64,000 bases of DNA from Chitinophagaceae bacterium (GTDB lineage: Bacteria > Bacteroidota > Bacteroidia > Chitinophagales > Chitinophagaceae). The stretch lies in assembly GCA_020403455.1 (NCBI GenBank), contig JADBXP010000001.1, positions 124,001 to 188,000 on the forward strand. Direction: 5' to 3'. Positions 29,314 through 38,546 of the stretch are shown piece by piece. A program made the translations under genes and the position numbers. The notes under the pieces are model-generated. The model worked only from the letters and a program-made list of their open reading frames with translations, had not been told where the DNA came from and did no database searches. The stretch's first letter is position 1. Every line of letters starts with the position of its first letter.

Positions 29314-30090
29314 ATGGTTATCGAAAAGTACAATCCGAAACGCGGTTTTTCTTCACCACATCGGGTGATAAAAAAAATTATTTTTTTACTGGTTGCTATC
29401 GTTCTTTTTCAATCATCCGCAGAAGCTCGGTTGAGGAAGGGTAAAAAGATTTTAGTGTTTACCAAAACAAAAGGGTTTTATCATACCTCTATTGTTGCCG
29501 GAGTGAAAGCAATTCAGCAATTGGGTGATGACAACAAAGTGCAAGTTGATACAACATCTGATGCCGGATTCTTTACATCCCGTCATTTAAAGCAATACGA
29601 TGCCATCGTATTTCTTAGTACAACCGGAGATGTTTTGAATGACCAACAGCAAAGAGCTTTTCAACAATACATCAGTAGGGGTGGAGGATTTGTAGGCATT
29701 CATGCTGCTGCAGATACTGAGTATGACTGGCCCTGGTACAATGCATTGGTGGGTGCGTACTTTTTGAGTCATCCGCAGCAGCAACAAGCCCAATTGGTTA
29801 TCCGTGACTCAACACATCCCTCTACCCGCCATCTGCCTGCCACTTGGAAAAAGTGGGATGAATGGTACAACTATAAAAGTATCCAACCACACATCAAAGT
29901 CTTGATAACATTGGAAGAATCCAGCTATTCCGGTGGAACCAATGGCAGTTTTCACCCCATCGCCTGGTATCATGAGGTAAATGGCGGCAGGGCTTTTTAT
30001 ACCGGTTTGGGTCACACCGATGCATCCTTCACAGATCCACTATTTCTGCAACATTTGTGGGGCGGAATCACTTATGCCATGAAACATTAG
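29314..30090 (+). CDS. ThuA domain-containing protein
   Basis: KKILVFTKTKGFYHTSIVAGVKAIQQLG, GGGFVGIHAAADTEYDWPWYNALVGAYFLSHP, GRAFYTGLGHTDASF. Confidence 0.92.
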   Translation: MVIEKYNPKRGFSSPHRVIKKIIFLLVAIVLFQSSAEARLRKGKKILVFTKTKGFYHTSIVAGVKAIQQLGDDNKVQVDTTSDAGFFTSRHLKQYDAIVFLSTTGDVLNDQQQRAFQQYISRGGGFVGIHAAADTEYDWPWYNALVGAYFLSHPQQQQAQLVIRDSTHPSTRHLPATWKKWDEWYNYKSIQPHIKVLITLEESSYSGGTNGSFHPIAWYHEVNGGRAFYTGLGHTDASFTDPLFLQHLWGGITYAMKH

Positions 30091-30093
30091 CAA

Positions 30094-31443
30094 ATGCAGT
30101 TACCTCCGGCTTTACTCACCTCACTTCAAGGGTTGAATGGTTTCGATACAATGGCATTTATTGCTGCCCATGTTCAATCAACTCCGGTAACTTCCGTCCG
30201 ACTGAATCCCCTTAAGCCCGCCGAACTTTCCGCTGACTGGGAGATGTCTCAGGTTCCCTGGTGTGCAGATGGCAGATATCTTTCCTCCCGCCCCTTCTTT
30301 ACACATGACCCTTTTTTACATGCAGGTGCTTACTATGTGCAGGAGGCCAGTAGTATGTTTGTTCAGTATATACTCAGTCAATTGTTTGAAAAAGATGCGG
30401 CCATCAACATTCTTGATTTGTGCGCAGCTCCGGGAGGAAAATCAACCTTGTTGGCAGGTTACTTTCAGCAAGCTTTGCTGGTTGCCAATGAAGTCATTCG
30501 ATCTAGAGTGCCGATGTTAACTGAGAATTTGATAAAATGGGGTACACCACACAGCATTGTAACCAACAATGACCCCGCACACTTCGGTCATCTCCCCGGT
30601 TTTTTTGACTTGATGCTGGTAGATGCACCCTGCAGTGGCAGCGGTTTATTTCGCAAAGATCCTACTGTAGTAGAGGACTGGAATGAAGACCAGGTAGAAT
30701 TGTGTGCACGACGGCAGCACCGAATACTGGAGGATGTATTGCCCGCTTTGCGGGAAGGAGGGATTTTGCTTTACGCTACCTGTTCCTTTTCACCGGAGGA
30801 AGACGAACACATCACTCGTTGGTTGATACAAGACATGGGCATGGAAGCTGTTGCAATCAATATTCCCAATGATTGGGGTATAGTTGAAACTGAATGCCCC
30901 GGAAGTTTTCGTTTCTTCCCTCACTTGTTGCAGGGAGAGGGATTCTATATTTCGGTGTTGAGGAAAAAAAATTCAACTGCTTTTAGTTCAGGAAGAGATA
31001 TTACCCTTGAAAAAATTTCCCGGCAAGATGAACAGCTCTTCAGAGCTCAGTTCGGACTGGATGCTGCACAATCACTATTTATGCAGGCGGGAACAGTTCG
31101 GCTCCTGCCGGAACAACATGTGCAATCACTGAGTCAACTGGCCGCCTGTTTATATATTCGGAGAGCAGGTATAGAATTGGGCGAATTGAAAGGGAGAGAT
31201 TTAATTCCCTCTCATGAGTGGGCCATGCTGGCGGGGAAAAAGGAGGGTTGGCCAATTATTCCGGTGGATATCGATCAGGCACTTGCCTATCTCGGTAGAC
31301 AGGTGTTGGAGCTTCCCCTCGAAAAGGGATGGAATCTCATATCCTATCACAATAGCATACTTGGTTGGGTAAAAAAAGCCGGAAATCGGTTGAACAACTA
31401 TTATCCATCCGATTGGCGCATTCGCCGGTTGCATGCAGGATAA
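30094..31443 (+). CDS. NOL1/NOP2/Sun-type rRNA (cytosine-C5) methyltransferase (RsmF/RsmB-like)
   Basis: ILDLCAAPGGKSTLLAGYF, LMLVDAPCSGSGLFRKDP, ILLYATCSFSPEEDE: both catalytic cysteines. Confidence 0.9.
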   Translation: MQLPPALLTSLQGLNGFDTMAFIAAHVQSTPVTSVRLNPLKPAELSADWEMSQVPWCADGRYLSSRPFFTHDPFLHAGAYYVQEASSMFVQYILSQLFEKDAAINILDLCAAPGGKSTLLAGYFQQALLVANEVIRSRVPMLTENLIKWGTPHSIVTNNDPAHFGHLPGFFDLMLVDAPCSGSGLFRKDPTVVEDWNEDQVELCARRQHRILEDVLPALREGGILLYATCSFSPEEDEHITRWLIQDMGMEAVAINIPNDWGIVETECPGSFRFFPHLLQGEGFYISVLRKKNSTAFSSGRDITLEKISRQDEQLFRAQFGLDAAQSLFMQAGTVRLLPEQHVQSLSQLAACLYIRRAGIELGELKGRDLIPSHEWAMLAGKKEGWPIIPVDIDQALAYLGRQVLELPLEKGWNLISYHNSILGWVKKAGNRLNNYYPSDWRIRRLHAG

Positions 31444-31495
31444 TCTTTGGTGACTCTGCTGTTTGGCAGTAATTTTATGCGCTGAAAAAATACAT

Positions 31496-32374
31496 GTGAA
31501 CAAGTGGATCCTCATAGCTTTCTGTCTTATTTCTCCCTTGCTTGGTCTGTCACAAGCTAAACTGATGGTATTGGGAAAATGTCCGGACTGCTACGTTCAG
31601 TACAAGCCAAAAGTCGGAGAAACCGTAGAACAAATTGCGGGTTTAGCTGCCCTCACACCAGAGAAATTACTGTCCTTAAATGGGGTAAAACCCGGAGAGA
31701 ACAGCCGATTGCCGGCTTTCTGGAGAATTCCCATTACATTAACCAATTTGCAAAAAACGCCCGGTGGAATGCCGGTTTATCATGTGATAGAGCGGGGCGA
31801 TAATCTGTATCGCATCAATCTCATGTATTTTCAGCCTGGCATCTCACTGCTACAGGAATGGAATTCCCTCAGATCCAATTCACTCAAAGACGGTGAATTG
31901 TTGTTAGTAGGATATCTGGGCACAACTTCTCCACCTGTTGCTGCAACTACAACTCCAATTCCAATTCCGGTTGTTCCTCCTTCCGCTCCCTCACCCGTTT
32001 ATATTACGGATAGCAGTTCTATTTTAAGGAATGAAAGAATTGAAGCCGCGGCTTCAGAAGGATATTTTGCTGCCGCTTTTAATAATGCCGTAAAAGGCAA
32101 AAGCTGGCAGGAACGAAGCGGATTATGTGCAACTTTCAAATCAATCACTGGATGGAATGACCAGCGGTTTTATGTGCTCATGAATGATGTGCCGGTAGGT
32201 TCGACTGTTAGAATATCTGCTGGCGGAGATAAATTTATTTGTGCCAGCGTAATAGGCCCCATTCCGGATATGAAAATAAATAAAGGACTAATGGCACGCC
32301 TGAGCAATGCCGCAGCCCGACAACTTGATATGGGTGAATCAATGTTTGCTGTAACTATTCAAATTGTTCAATAA
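31496..32374 (+). CDS. Secreted LysM protein with C-terminal double-psi-beta-barrel (RlpA-like) region
   Basis: Signal peptide from GTG 31496; LysM-like YHVIERGDNLYRINLMYFQP...; C-term GLCATFKSITGWNDQRFYVLMNDVPVGSTVRIS...LSNAAARQLDM. Confidence 0.7.
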   Translation: MNKWILIAFCLISPLLGLSQAKLMVLGKCPDCYVQYKPKVGETVEQIAGLAALTPEKLLSLNGVKPGENSRLPAFWRIPITLTNLQKTPGGMPVYHVIERGDNLYRINLMYFQPGISLLQEWNSLRSNSLKDGELLLVGYLGTTSPPVAATTTPIPIPVVPPSAPSPVYITDSSSILRNERIEAAASEGYFAAAFNNAVKGKSWQERSGLCATFKSITGWNDQRFYVLMNDVPVGSTVRISAGGDKFICASVIGPIPDMKINKGLMARLSNAAARQLDMGESMFAVTIQIVQ

Positions 32375-32386
32375 AAAAGCTACTCC

Positions 32387-33070
32387 ATGAAATGTATCTT
32401 ATCTGTTCTTTTTTCTCTCGCTGTTTATACAGTTACGGCACAGTACGGAGTAATTGGCATTCAAGAATTTCGCCGGCAATTGGCTACCGGAAAATATCAG
32501 TTACTTGATGTAAGAACTGCCGGAGAATACAAGCAGGTGCACATGTCCAACGCTTTACAGGCGGACTGGACCAAGCAGGAGGAATTTGCGGAGCGGGTGA
32601 AATACCTTGATAAAAACAAGCCGGTCTTGATCTATTGTGCTTCCGGAGGAAGAAGTGGCCAGGCAGGACAATGGATGGTACAGCAGGGTTTCACCAAGGT
32701 AGATAATTTGGCGGGAGGAATGATTGCCTGGAAGCAAGCCGGGCTGCCAACCATCAGCGAGGAGGGCTTGCCTTCCATGACTATGCAGGAGTATAAAAGA
32801 ATTATTCAGGCAGCGCCTGTTGTTCTGGTAGATTTTGGTGCCGAATGGTGTCCACCCTGTAAAAAAATGGAACCTGTATTAGCTGATTTACAAAATGAAT
32901 TGAAGGGCAAATTCATGCTGGTAAAAGTGGATGGCGGAAAAGACACAGAAGTATTGCAGGCCAATAAAGTAAGCAGTTTGCCGGTTTTTGTTGTTTACAA
33001 AAATGGCAAGGAAACATTTCGTGGTCAAGGGGTTCTGAAAAAAGAAGAACTAAAAGCCAGGCTGCAATAA
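32387..33070 (+). CDS. Secreted rhodanese-thioredoxin fusion protein
   Basis: Signal peptide; rhodanese LLDVRTAGEYKQVHMSNALQ...VLIYCASGGRSGQ; thioredoxin VLVDFGAEWCPPCKKMEPVL. Confidence 0.9.
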   Translation: MKCILSVLFSLAVYTVTAQYGVIGIQEFRRQLATGKYQLLDVRTAGEYKQVHMSNALQADWTKQEEFAERVKYLDKNKPVLIYCASGGRSGQAGQWMVQQGFTKVDNLAGGMIAWKQAGLPTISEEGLPSMTMQEYKRIIQAAPVVLVDFGAEWCPPCKKMEPVLADLQNELKGKFMLVKVDGGKDTEVLQANKVSSLPVFVVYKNGKETFRGQGVLKKEELKARLQ

Positions 33071-34009
33071 TCAGGTTTGAGCCGGTCGATAGCCACGAAG
33101 AAATTCTGAGGTCAACATCCTCTTTTTTCCTTCCAGCTGAAGTGCTTCCACGTGGATCCACCCATCAGAGCAGGTAAAACTCAGTTTTGATTTCCCATCG
33201 GTAACCAGTTGACCCGGCTCGAAGTTGTGCTCGGCTTTCTCAGTTGATGCTGTATAAATTTTTAAAGTCTTTCCATCCAATTTTGTCATCGCACCCGGTT
33301 GAGGTGATAAGGCCCTTATTTGATTGTAAATCGTTTGAGTTGATTTGTTCCAATCAATGATGCAATCCTCTGCAAATATTTTTGGTGCATGGTGTAGAGA
33401 ACTTTGAATCAATTCATCCTGCGGCTGCTCTTGTAATTTTCCTGCTGCGAGTAGATGCAATGTTTTTACCAGCAACTGTGCTCCTGACTTACTTAGTACT
33501 TCATATAATTCTCCTACAGTTTGTTTTTCCCCAATAGGTACTGATTCCTGCAATAATATTCCGCCGGTGTCTATGGCATGTTGTAATCGGAAGATGGTAA
33601 CACCGGTCATTGTCTCTCCATTCATGATTGCTCTATGTATCGGCGCTGCTCCCCGGTATTGCGGGAGAAGGGAGGCATGAACATTGATCGTTCCGAGGGG
33701 CGGCATACTCCAAACTACTTCGGGCAGCATTCTAAAGGCAACCACTACTTGAATATCGGCATGGAAGGACTTCAACTGTTCCAGGAAGTAGGGATCTTTT
33801 AATTTTTCCGGTTGAAGAATGGGTAAATTGTGTTCAACAGCAAATTTTTTGACTGCACTAAGAGTAGGTTGTAGTCCCCGCCCGGCCGGTTTATCAGGGG
33901 CTGTTACTACTGCAACTACCTGCAAGCCATCTTTGATAAGTGCATCCAGGGAAGCGACTGCAAAATCAGGGGTGCCCATGAAAACGATTCTAAGAGAGTG
34001 TGCTTGCAT
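33071..34009 (-). CDS. fmt: Methionyl-tRNA formyltransferase
   Basis: LRIVFMGTPDFAVASLDAL, LGTINVHASLLPQYRGAAPIHRAIMNGE. Confidence 0.96.
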   Translation of the reverse strand: MQAHSLRIVFMGTPDFAVASLDALIKDGLQVVAVVTAPDKPAGRGLQPTLSAVKKFAVEHNLPILQPEKLKDPYFLEQLKSFHADIQVVVAFRMLPEVVWSMPPLGTINVHASLLPQYRGAAPIHRAIMNGETMTGVTIFRLQHAIDTGGILLQESVPIGEKQTVGELYEVLSKSGAQLLVKTLHLLAAGKLQEQPQDELIQSSLHHAPKIFAEDCIIDWNKSTQTIYNQIRALSPQPGAMTKLDGKTLKIYTASTEKAEHNFEPGQLVTDGKSKLSFTCSDGWIHVEALQLEGKKRMLTSEFLRGYRPAQT

Positions 34010-34230
34010 GTCCCAAAAGTAAGATGAAACAAGCTATTGGAATGAATGGCAGATGTTTTAGGGTAGGTTTTTTCTCTTCTCCGGCTTCGGGGAATTGAAA
34101 ATATGGGGTAAGCGTTGTATTTTACACCCGGAATCCTTGTAAAACAGGTCGATGCGTTTTCTTTCGTACCTCACGAAAGTAGGGCAGGGGGTTGTTTGGC
34201 GATGGCCTCCATTCATCAAAAAAGAAAAGT

Positions 34231-34686
34231 ATGCAACAAGTAAAACATGGTGATACAGTGCAAGTGCATTATCACGGTAAGTTAGGCGATGGATCAACTT
34301 TTGATTCATCTGCAGGAAGAGAACCCCTTGAATTTGAAGTGGGCAGCGGCATGGTAATCCCCGGTTTCGATGCCGGTGTAACGGGTATGGTCGTTGGGGA
34401 TAAAAAGACGATTGTCATCCCTGCAGATCAGGCCTATGGCCCAAAAATGGATGACCGTATCATGGATTTCCCCCGTGCTCAGTTCCCACCCGACATGGTA
34501 CCTGAAGTGGGTATGCAATTGGCCATGAGCAATGGAAGCGGACAACAGATTCCGGTTCGAATCATTGAAGTAAAAGAAGAAGTAGTAACGCTGGATGCCA
34601 ACCATCCACTCGCAGGCGAAGCGCTTCATTTCGATTTGGAACTGGTAGCCATTACCAACTCTAAGTCATTGATTATTCAGCCCTAA
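34231..34686 (+). CDS. FKBP-type peptidyl-prolyl cis-trans isomerase, SlyD-like
   Basis: VQVHYHGKLGDGSTFDSSAGREPLEFEVGSGMVIPGFDAGVTGMVVGDKKT...LDANHPLAGEALHFDLEL. Confidence 0.93.
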   Translation: MQQVKHGDTVQVHYHGKLGDGSTFDSSAGREPLEFEVGSGMVIPGFDAGVTGMVVGDKKTIVIPADQAYGPKMDDRIMDFPRAQFPPDMVPEVGMQLAMSNGSGQQIPVRIIEVKEEVVTLDANHPLAGEALHFDLELVAITNSKSLIIQP

Positions 34687-34711
34687 GAATTTCGATAGGA
34701 ACACTTGATCG

Positions 34712-34738
34712 GGTCCTGCCTAGGCAGGACCTTTTTTT
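34712..34738 (+). terminator. Terminator after the FKBP gene
   Basis: 20-bp perfect palindrome GGTCCTGCCTAGGCAGGACC followed by TTTTTTT. Confidence 0.85.
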
Positions 34739-34848
34739 ATTCCCATTTCAATAAAACAATCGATATCAGTCCGGCTGCAACGTGGTGAATTAAAAAGTAA
34801 GTTGAGAACACTCGAACATACAATACTTATTGCAGCTAATTTTGTACC

Positions 34849-36090
34849 ATGCTTGAACGTAATAATTATTCTGTGGCAGATCGCCTGATGCGGTATGTTC
34901 AGATTGACACTACCAGTGATCCGGATAGTACAAGTTTTCCGAGCACAATACGGCAATTGGATCTCAGTCGTCTATTGGTAGAAGAGTTGAAAAATATGGG
35001 CATAGCCGATGTCGAGCTAAATGAGCAGGGTTATGTAATTGCGCGCATCCCTTCTACTGTTTCTGAAGAAGTACCTGTGGTTTGTTTTTGTAGTCATGTA
35101 GATACCAGCTCTGATTGTTCTGGTTCTAACGTACAACCAATTTTACATGAAAATTATGATGGAACAGACATTGTATTACCGGATGATAATAGCCAAGTTA
35201 TTTCTTTGACTGAATATCCTTATCTAAGCAATCATTTGGGGAAATCCATCATCACTGCTTCGGGGAAAACCTTGCTGGGGGCAGATGACAAGGCAGGAAT
35301 AGCCATTATCATGAATCTGGTTGAATACCTGCAAAAGAATCCATCCATACCTCATGGCAAGTTGGTTCTTTTGTTTACACCCGATGAGGAAACAGGCCGA
35401 GGTACTGAAAAGTTACATGTGGAGGATTTGGGGGCTGATGTTGGCTATACCCTCGATGGTGGTGAATTAGGTATGTATGAGGAAGAAACATTCAATGCCG
35501 ATGAAATTATTCTTAGGTTCGAGGGCGTGGCAGCCCATCCCGGTTATGCCAAGAATAAGATGGTCAATGCCCTCAAAGCAGCTGCCTCGTTTCTGGAAAA
35601 ATTAAATGCAATCGTTCCGGCACCTGAACGAACAGAAGGTCGGGAAGGATTCATTCATCCGCACACCATTACTGGAAGCGCTGAATCGGCAAGCATCAGA
35701 TTGCTCATCAGGGATTTTGACGAAGCTGAATTGGTGGGGAAGAAAAATGTAGTTGATCAGCTGGCCCGCGAAATTGCAGGGGCATGGGGAATTCAATATC
35801 AATTAGAACTGAGGGAACAATACAGAAGCATGAAACCCATCGTTGATCAATTTCCTCAGATTCGCAGGCATACTGAAGCAGCTTATCAAAGGGCGGGTAT
35901 ATCCATGACAATTGTACCTGTTCGGGGAGGTACAGATGGAAGCCGGCTCAGCCACATGGGTTTGCCCTGTACCAATATCTTTACGGGAATGCAAGGTATT
36001 CATAGCCGCCGGGAGTGGATAGGCGTATCAGATATGGAACGTGCGGTAGATGTATTGGTTGAATTGGTGCAGGTTTGGGCCGGGAGATAA
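34849..36090 (+). CDS. pepT: Peptidase T (tripeptide aminopeptidase)
   Basis: RLMRYVQIDTTSDPDSTSFPST, CFCSHVDTSSDCSG, LLGADDKAGIAIIMNLVEYL, LFTPDEETGRGTEKL. Confidence 0.94.
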   Translation: MLERNNYSVADRLMRYVQIDTTSDPDSTSFPSTIRQLDLSRLLVEELKNMGIADVELNEQGYVIARIPSTVSEEVPVVCFCSHVDTSSDCSGSNVQPILHENYDGTDIVLPDDNSQVISLTEYPYLSNHLGKSIITASGKTLLGADDKAGIAIIMNLVEYLQKNPSIPHGKLVLLFTPDEETGRGTEKLHVEDLGADVGYTLDGGELGMYEEETFNADEIILRFEGVAAHPGYAKNKMVNALKAAASFLEKLNAIVPAPERTEGREGFIHPHTITGSAESASIRLLIRDFDEAELVGKKNVVDQLAREIAGAWGIQYQLELREQYRSMKPIVDQFPQIRRHTEAAYQRAGISMTIVPVRGGTDGSRLSHMGLPCTNIFTGMQGIHSRREWIGVSDMERAVDVLVELVQVWAGR

Positions 36091-36135
36091 TTATCTGGTA
36101 ACATGCATTTGATTTTGTAATTTTAAAAGAAAAAT

Positions 36136-37062
36136 ATGGAGCTCTTAGTTGATTTATGGTATCTCTGGTTGATATTGATCTTTCTTCTAAGTGGGTTGGT
36201 AACCGTGAACCAGGGAAGTATTGCAGTGATTACCCTTTTTGGAAAGTACCGCCGAATTTTATTGCCGGGATTGAATTTCAAGATTCCAATCATTGAAAGA
36301 GTATATAAGACCATCAGCATTCAAAACAGATCTGTAGAACTGGAATTTCAGGCAGTAACCCTGGACCAGGCCAATGTATATTTTAAAAGTATGATCCTGT
36401 ATTCAGTTTTGAATCAGGAAGAACAGACCATTAAAAATGTGGCATTCAAATTCATCAGTGAAAGAGACCTGATGCAAGCGCTGATCAGAACTGTTGAAGG
36501 CAGTGTGCGTGGATTTGTAGCCACCAAGAAGCAAGCTGAAATTCTGGTGTTGCGCAGAGAAATTGTTGAATTCGTAAAAGATCAGATCGATCAATCTCTC
36601 GAAAGCTGGGGCTACTATCTTCAAGACTTGCAGATCAATGACATTACTTTTGATCAGGTCATCATGGATAGTATGAGCAAAGTTGTTGCTAGTAACAACC
36701 TGAAAGCTGCTGCTGAGAATGAAGGCCAGGCGTTGCTCATCACCAAGACCAAAGCAGCAGAAGCAGAGGGCAATGCCATCATGATCTCTGCCAATGCTGA
36801 AAAAGAAGCAGCCAGACTCCGTGGTCAGGGTGTTGCCCTGTTCAGAGAAGAAGTGGCACGTGGTATGACACAGGCCGCCGAACAGATGAAGCAAGCCAAT
36901 CTTGATACCAACGTTATTCTTTTCAGCATGTGGACCGAGGCGGTAAAGAATTTTGCTGAACTAGGAAAAGGTAATACTATATTTTTAGACGGAAGTCCGA
37001 GCGGTATGGAACATACCATGAAGCAGATCATGGCAATGATGCAAATGAAAGAGAAAAAATAA
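36136..37062 (+). CDS. SPFH/band 7 (stomatin/slipin-like) membrane protein
   Basis: N-terminal TM; GSIAVITLFGKYRRILLPGLNFKIPIIERVYKTISIQNRSVEL; alanine-rich helical C-terminus. Confidence 0.9.
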   Translation: MELLVDLWYLWLILIFLLSGLVTVNQGSIAVITLFGKYRRILLPGLNFKIPIIERVYKTISIQNRSVELEFQAVTLDQANVYFKSMILYSVLNQEEQTIKNVAFKFISERDLMQALIRTVEGSVRGFVATKKQAEILVLRREIVEFVKDQIDQSLESWGYYLQDLQINDITFDQVIMDSMSKVVASNNLKAAAENEGQALLITKTKAAEAEGNAIMISANAEKEAARLRGQGVALFREEVARGMTQAAEQMKQANLDTNVILFSMWTEAVKNFAELGKGNTIFLDGSPSGMEHTMKQIMAMMQMKEKK

Positions 37063-37105
37063 ATCGATTCAATATTGCTTTTTTCCGTTGAATAGTTGTA
37101 ATTGA

Positions 37106-38395
37106 TTATCCAACAAACTGCAAATAGATCAGCATACCCGCTGCTATAGTCATCACAACACCTGCTGTAATTCCTAAAAAATTACTCATCGGACCATTGA
37201 CATATTCCCCCATGATTTTTTTGTTGTTGGAAATGTGTAAGATAATCGCAATTAAAACCGGGGCAGTAATGCCATATAAGATAGCCGTATAAATCAGCGC
37301 CTGTATCGGAGAAATGCCCAGATAATTCATTGCCAGTCCCAATAGCAAAGAGATGGCAATGATGGTATAGAAACCCTTGGCTTCATGAAATTTTTTACTA
37401 AGGCCCTGTTCCCAGCCAAAAGTTTCTGCAAAAATGTAAGAGAGTGATCCACTGAGTACCGGTATCGCAATGAGTCCGGTACCAATGATTCCAATGGCAA
37501 ACAAGAGATAGGCGGCATTACCCGCAAGTGGCTGCAATGCCCTGGCAGCTTCTTCCACCGTTTGTATATCTGTGATGCCTCCCTGGTGTAAGACGGTTCC
37601 GGTAGTTAGAATAATGAAATACATAACGAGACCTGAAAAGGCCATCCCCAGATCAACGTCTTTGCCAACTTCCTGAATGAATTTTTTGTCAACCATGATT
37701 CTTTTTTTTCTGCTTTTTTGTTCTTCTACTTCTACTGAAGCCTGCCAGAAAAAAAGATAAGGTGAAATGGTGGTACCCAGAATTCCTACCAGTGTTGCCA
37801 TGAACTCTTTATTGAATTCGATGTGGGGAATGAAGGTGCTGGTAAAAATTTGTTGATAATTCTGCTTATAAAGGAAGGGTACAATGAAATAAACCAACAT
37901 AACGATGCACAGGTACTTGAGGATGGATGCCATCTTTTTATATGGCAGATAGATGATCAGTATCAACAGTAAAACCGTAAAAAAGACACTGAAAAATCCG
38001 GCATCTATAGAGGGAAATAAAAGATTTCCGACTGCACCCATACCTGCTATGTCGGCTCCAATGTTCATGACAATAGCAGGAAAACTGAACAACAACATCA
38101 GGTATAAAATCGGTCTGGGGTAATGTTTTTTTAAAGTTCCCGTTAGTCCCTGTTCTGTAATGATACCGATTCGGGCACACATTTGTTGTATGGAAGCCAT
38201 CAACGGAAAAGCCAAAATAGAGGTCCACAGGGTGGATAATCCATAGGCTGCTCCTGCCTGTGAATAAGTCGCAATGCCTGAAGGATCATCGTCGCTGGCA
38301 CCCGTAACCAGTCCGGGCCCTATCAACCGACTGAATTCTTTCCATTTGGTTTTCAATGAAGTAGAGCGTTTGGAAGTAGAATTCTGCTTCGTCAT
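37106..38395 (-). CDS. NRAMP-superfamily divalent metal transporter, non-canonical motif variant
   Basis: GPGLVTGASDDDPSGIATYSQAGAAYG (TM1) and ILGTTISPYLFFWQASVE (TM6) align to the NRAMP DPGN and MPH regions. Confidence 0.85.
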   Translation of the reverse strand: MTKQNSTSKRSTSLKTKWKEFSRLIGPGLVTGASDDDPSGIATYSQAGAAYGLSTLWTSILAFPLMASIQQMCARIGIITEQGLTGTLKKHYPRPILYLMLLFSFPAIVMNIGADIAGMGAVGNLLFPSIDAGFFSVFFTVLLLILIIYLPYKKMASILKYLCIVMLVYFIVPFLYKQNYQQIFTSTFIPHIEFNKEFMATLVGILGTTISPYLFFWQASVEVEEQKSRKKRIMVDKKFIQEVGKDVDLGMAFSGLVMYFIILTTGTVLHQGGITDIQTVEEAARALQPLAGNAAYLLFAIGIIGTGLIAIPVLSGSLSYIFAETFGWEQGLSKKFHEAKGFYTIIAISLLLGLAMNYLGISPIQALIYTAILYGITAPVLIAIILHISNNKKIMGEYVNGPMSNFLGITAGVVMTIAAGMLIYLQFVG

Positions 38396-38546
38396 GATAA
38401 TTTTGTGCACCTTTAAGGCAATTTACACCTTTATTTTTGTGTAATTTGGCTGTGTGATGATGTGGATATCTTTGAACAAGTATTCGGAGCCATTTGGCTT
38501 GTTTAGTGGAAATTTGAAAAACAGAATATATTAAAAGCTGTAAGAC

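Noticed and set aside
36403-36894. 163-aa minus-strand ORF
   Set aside because: Fully antisense to the SPFH-domain gene, whose family motifs are clear; no recognisable protein features.
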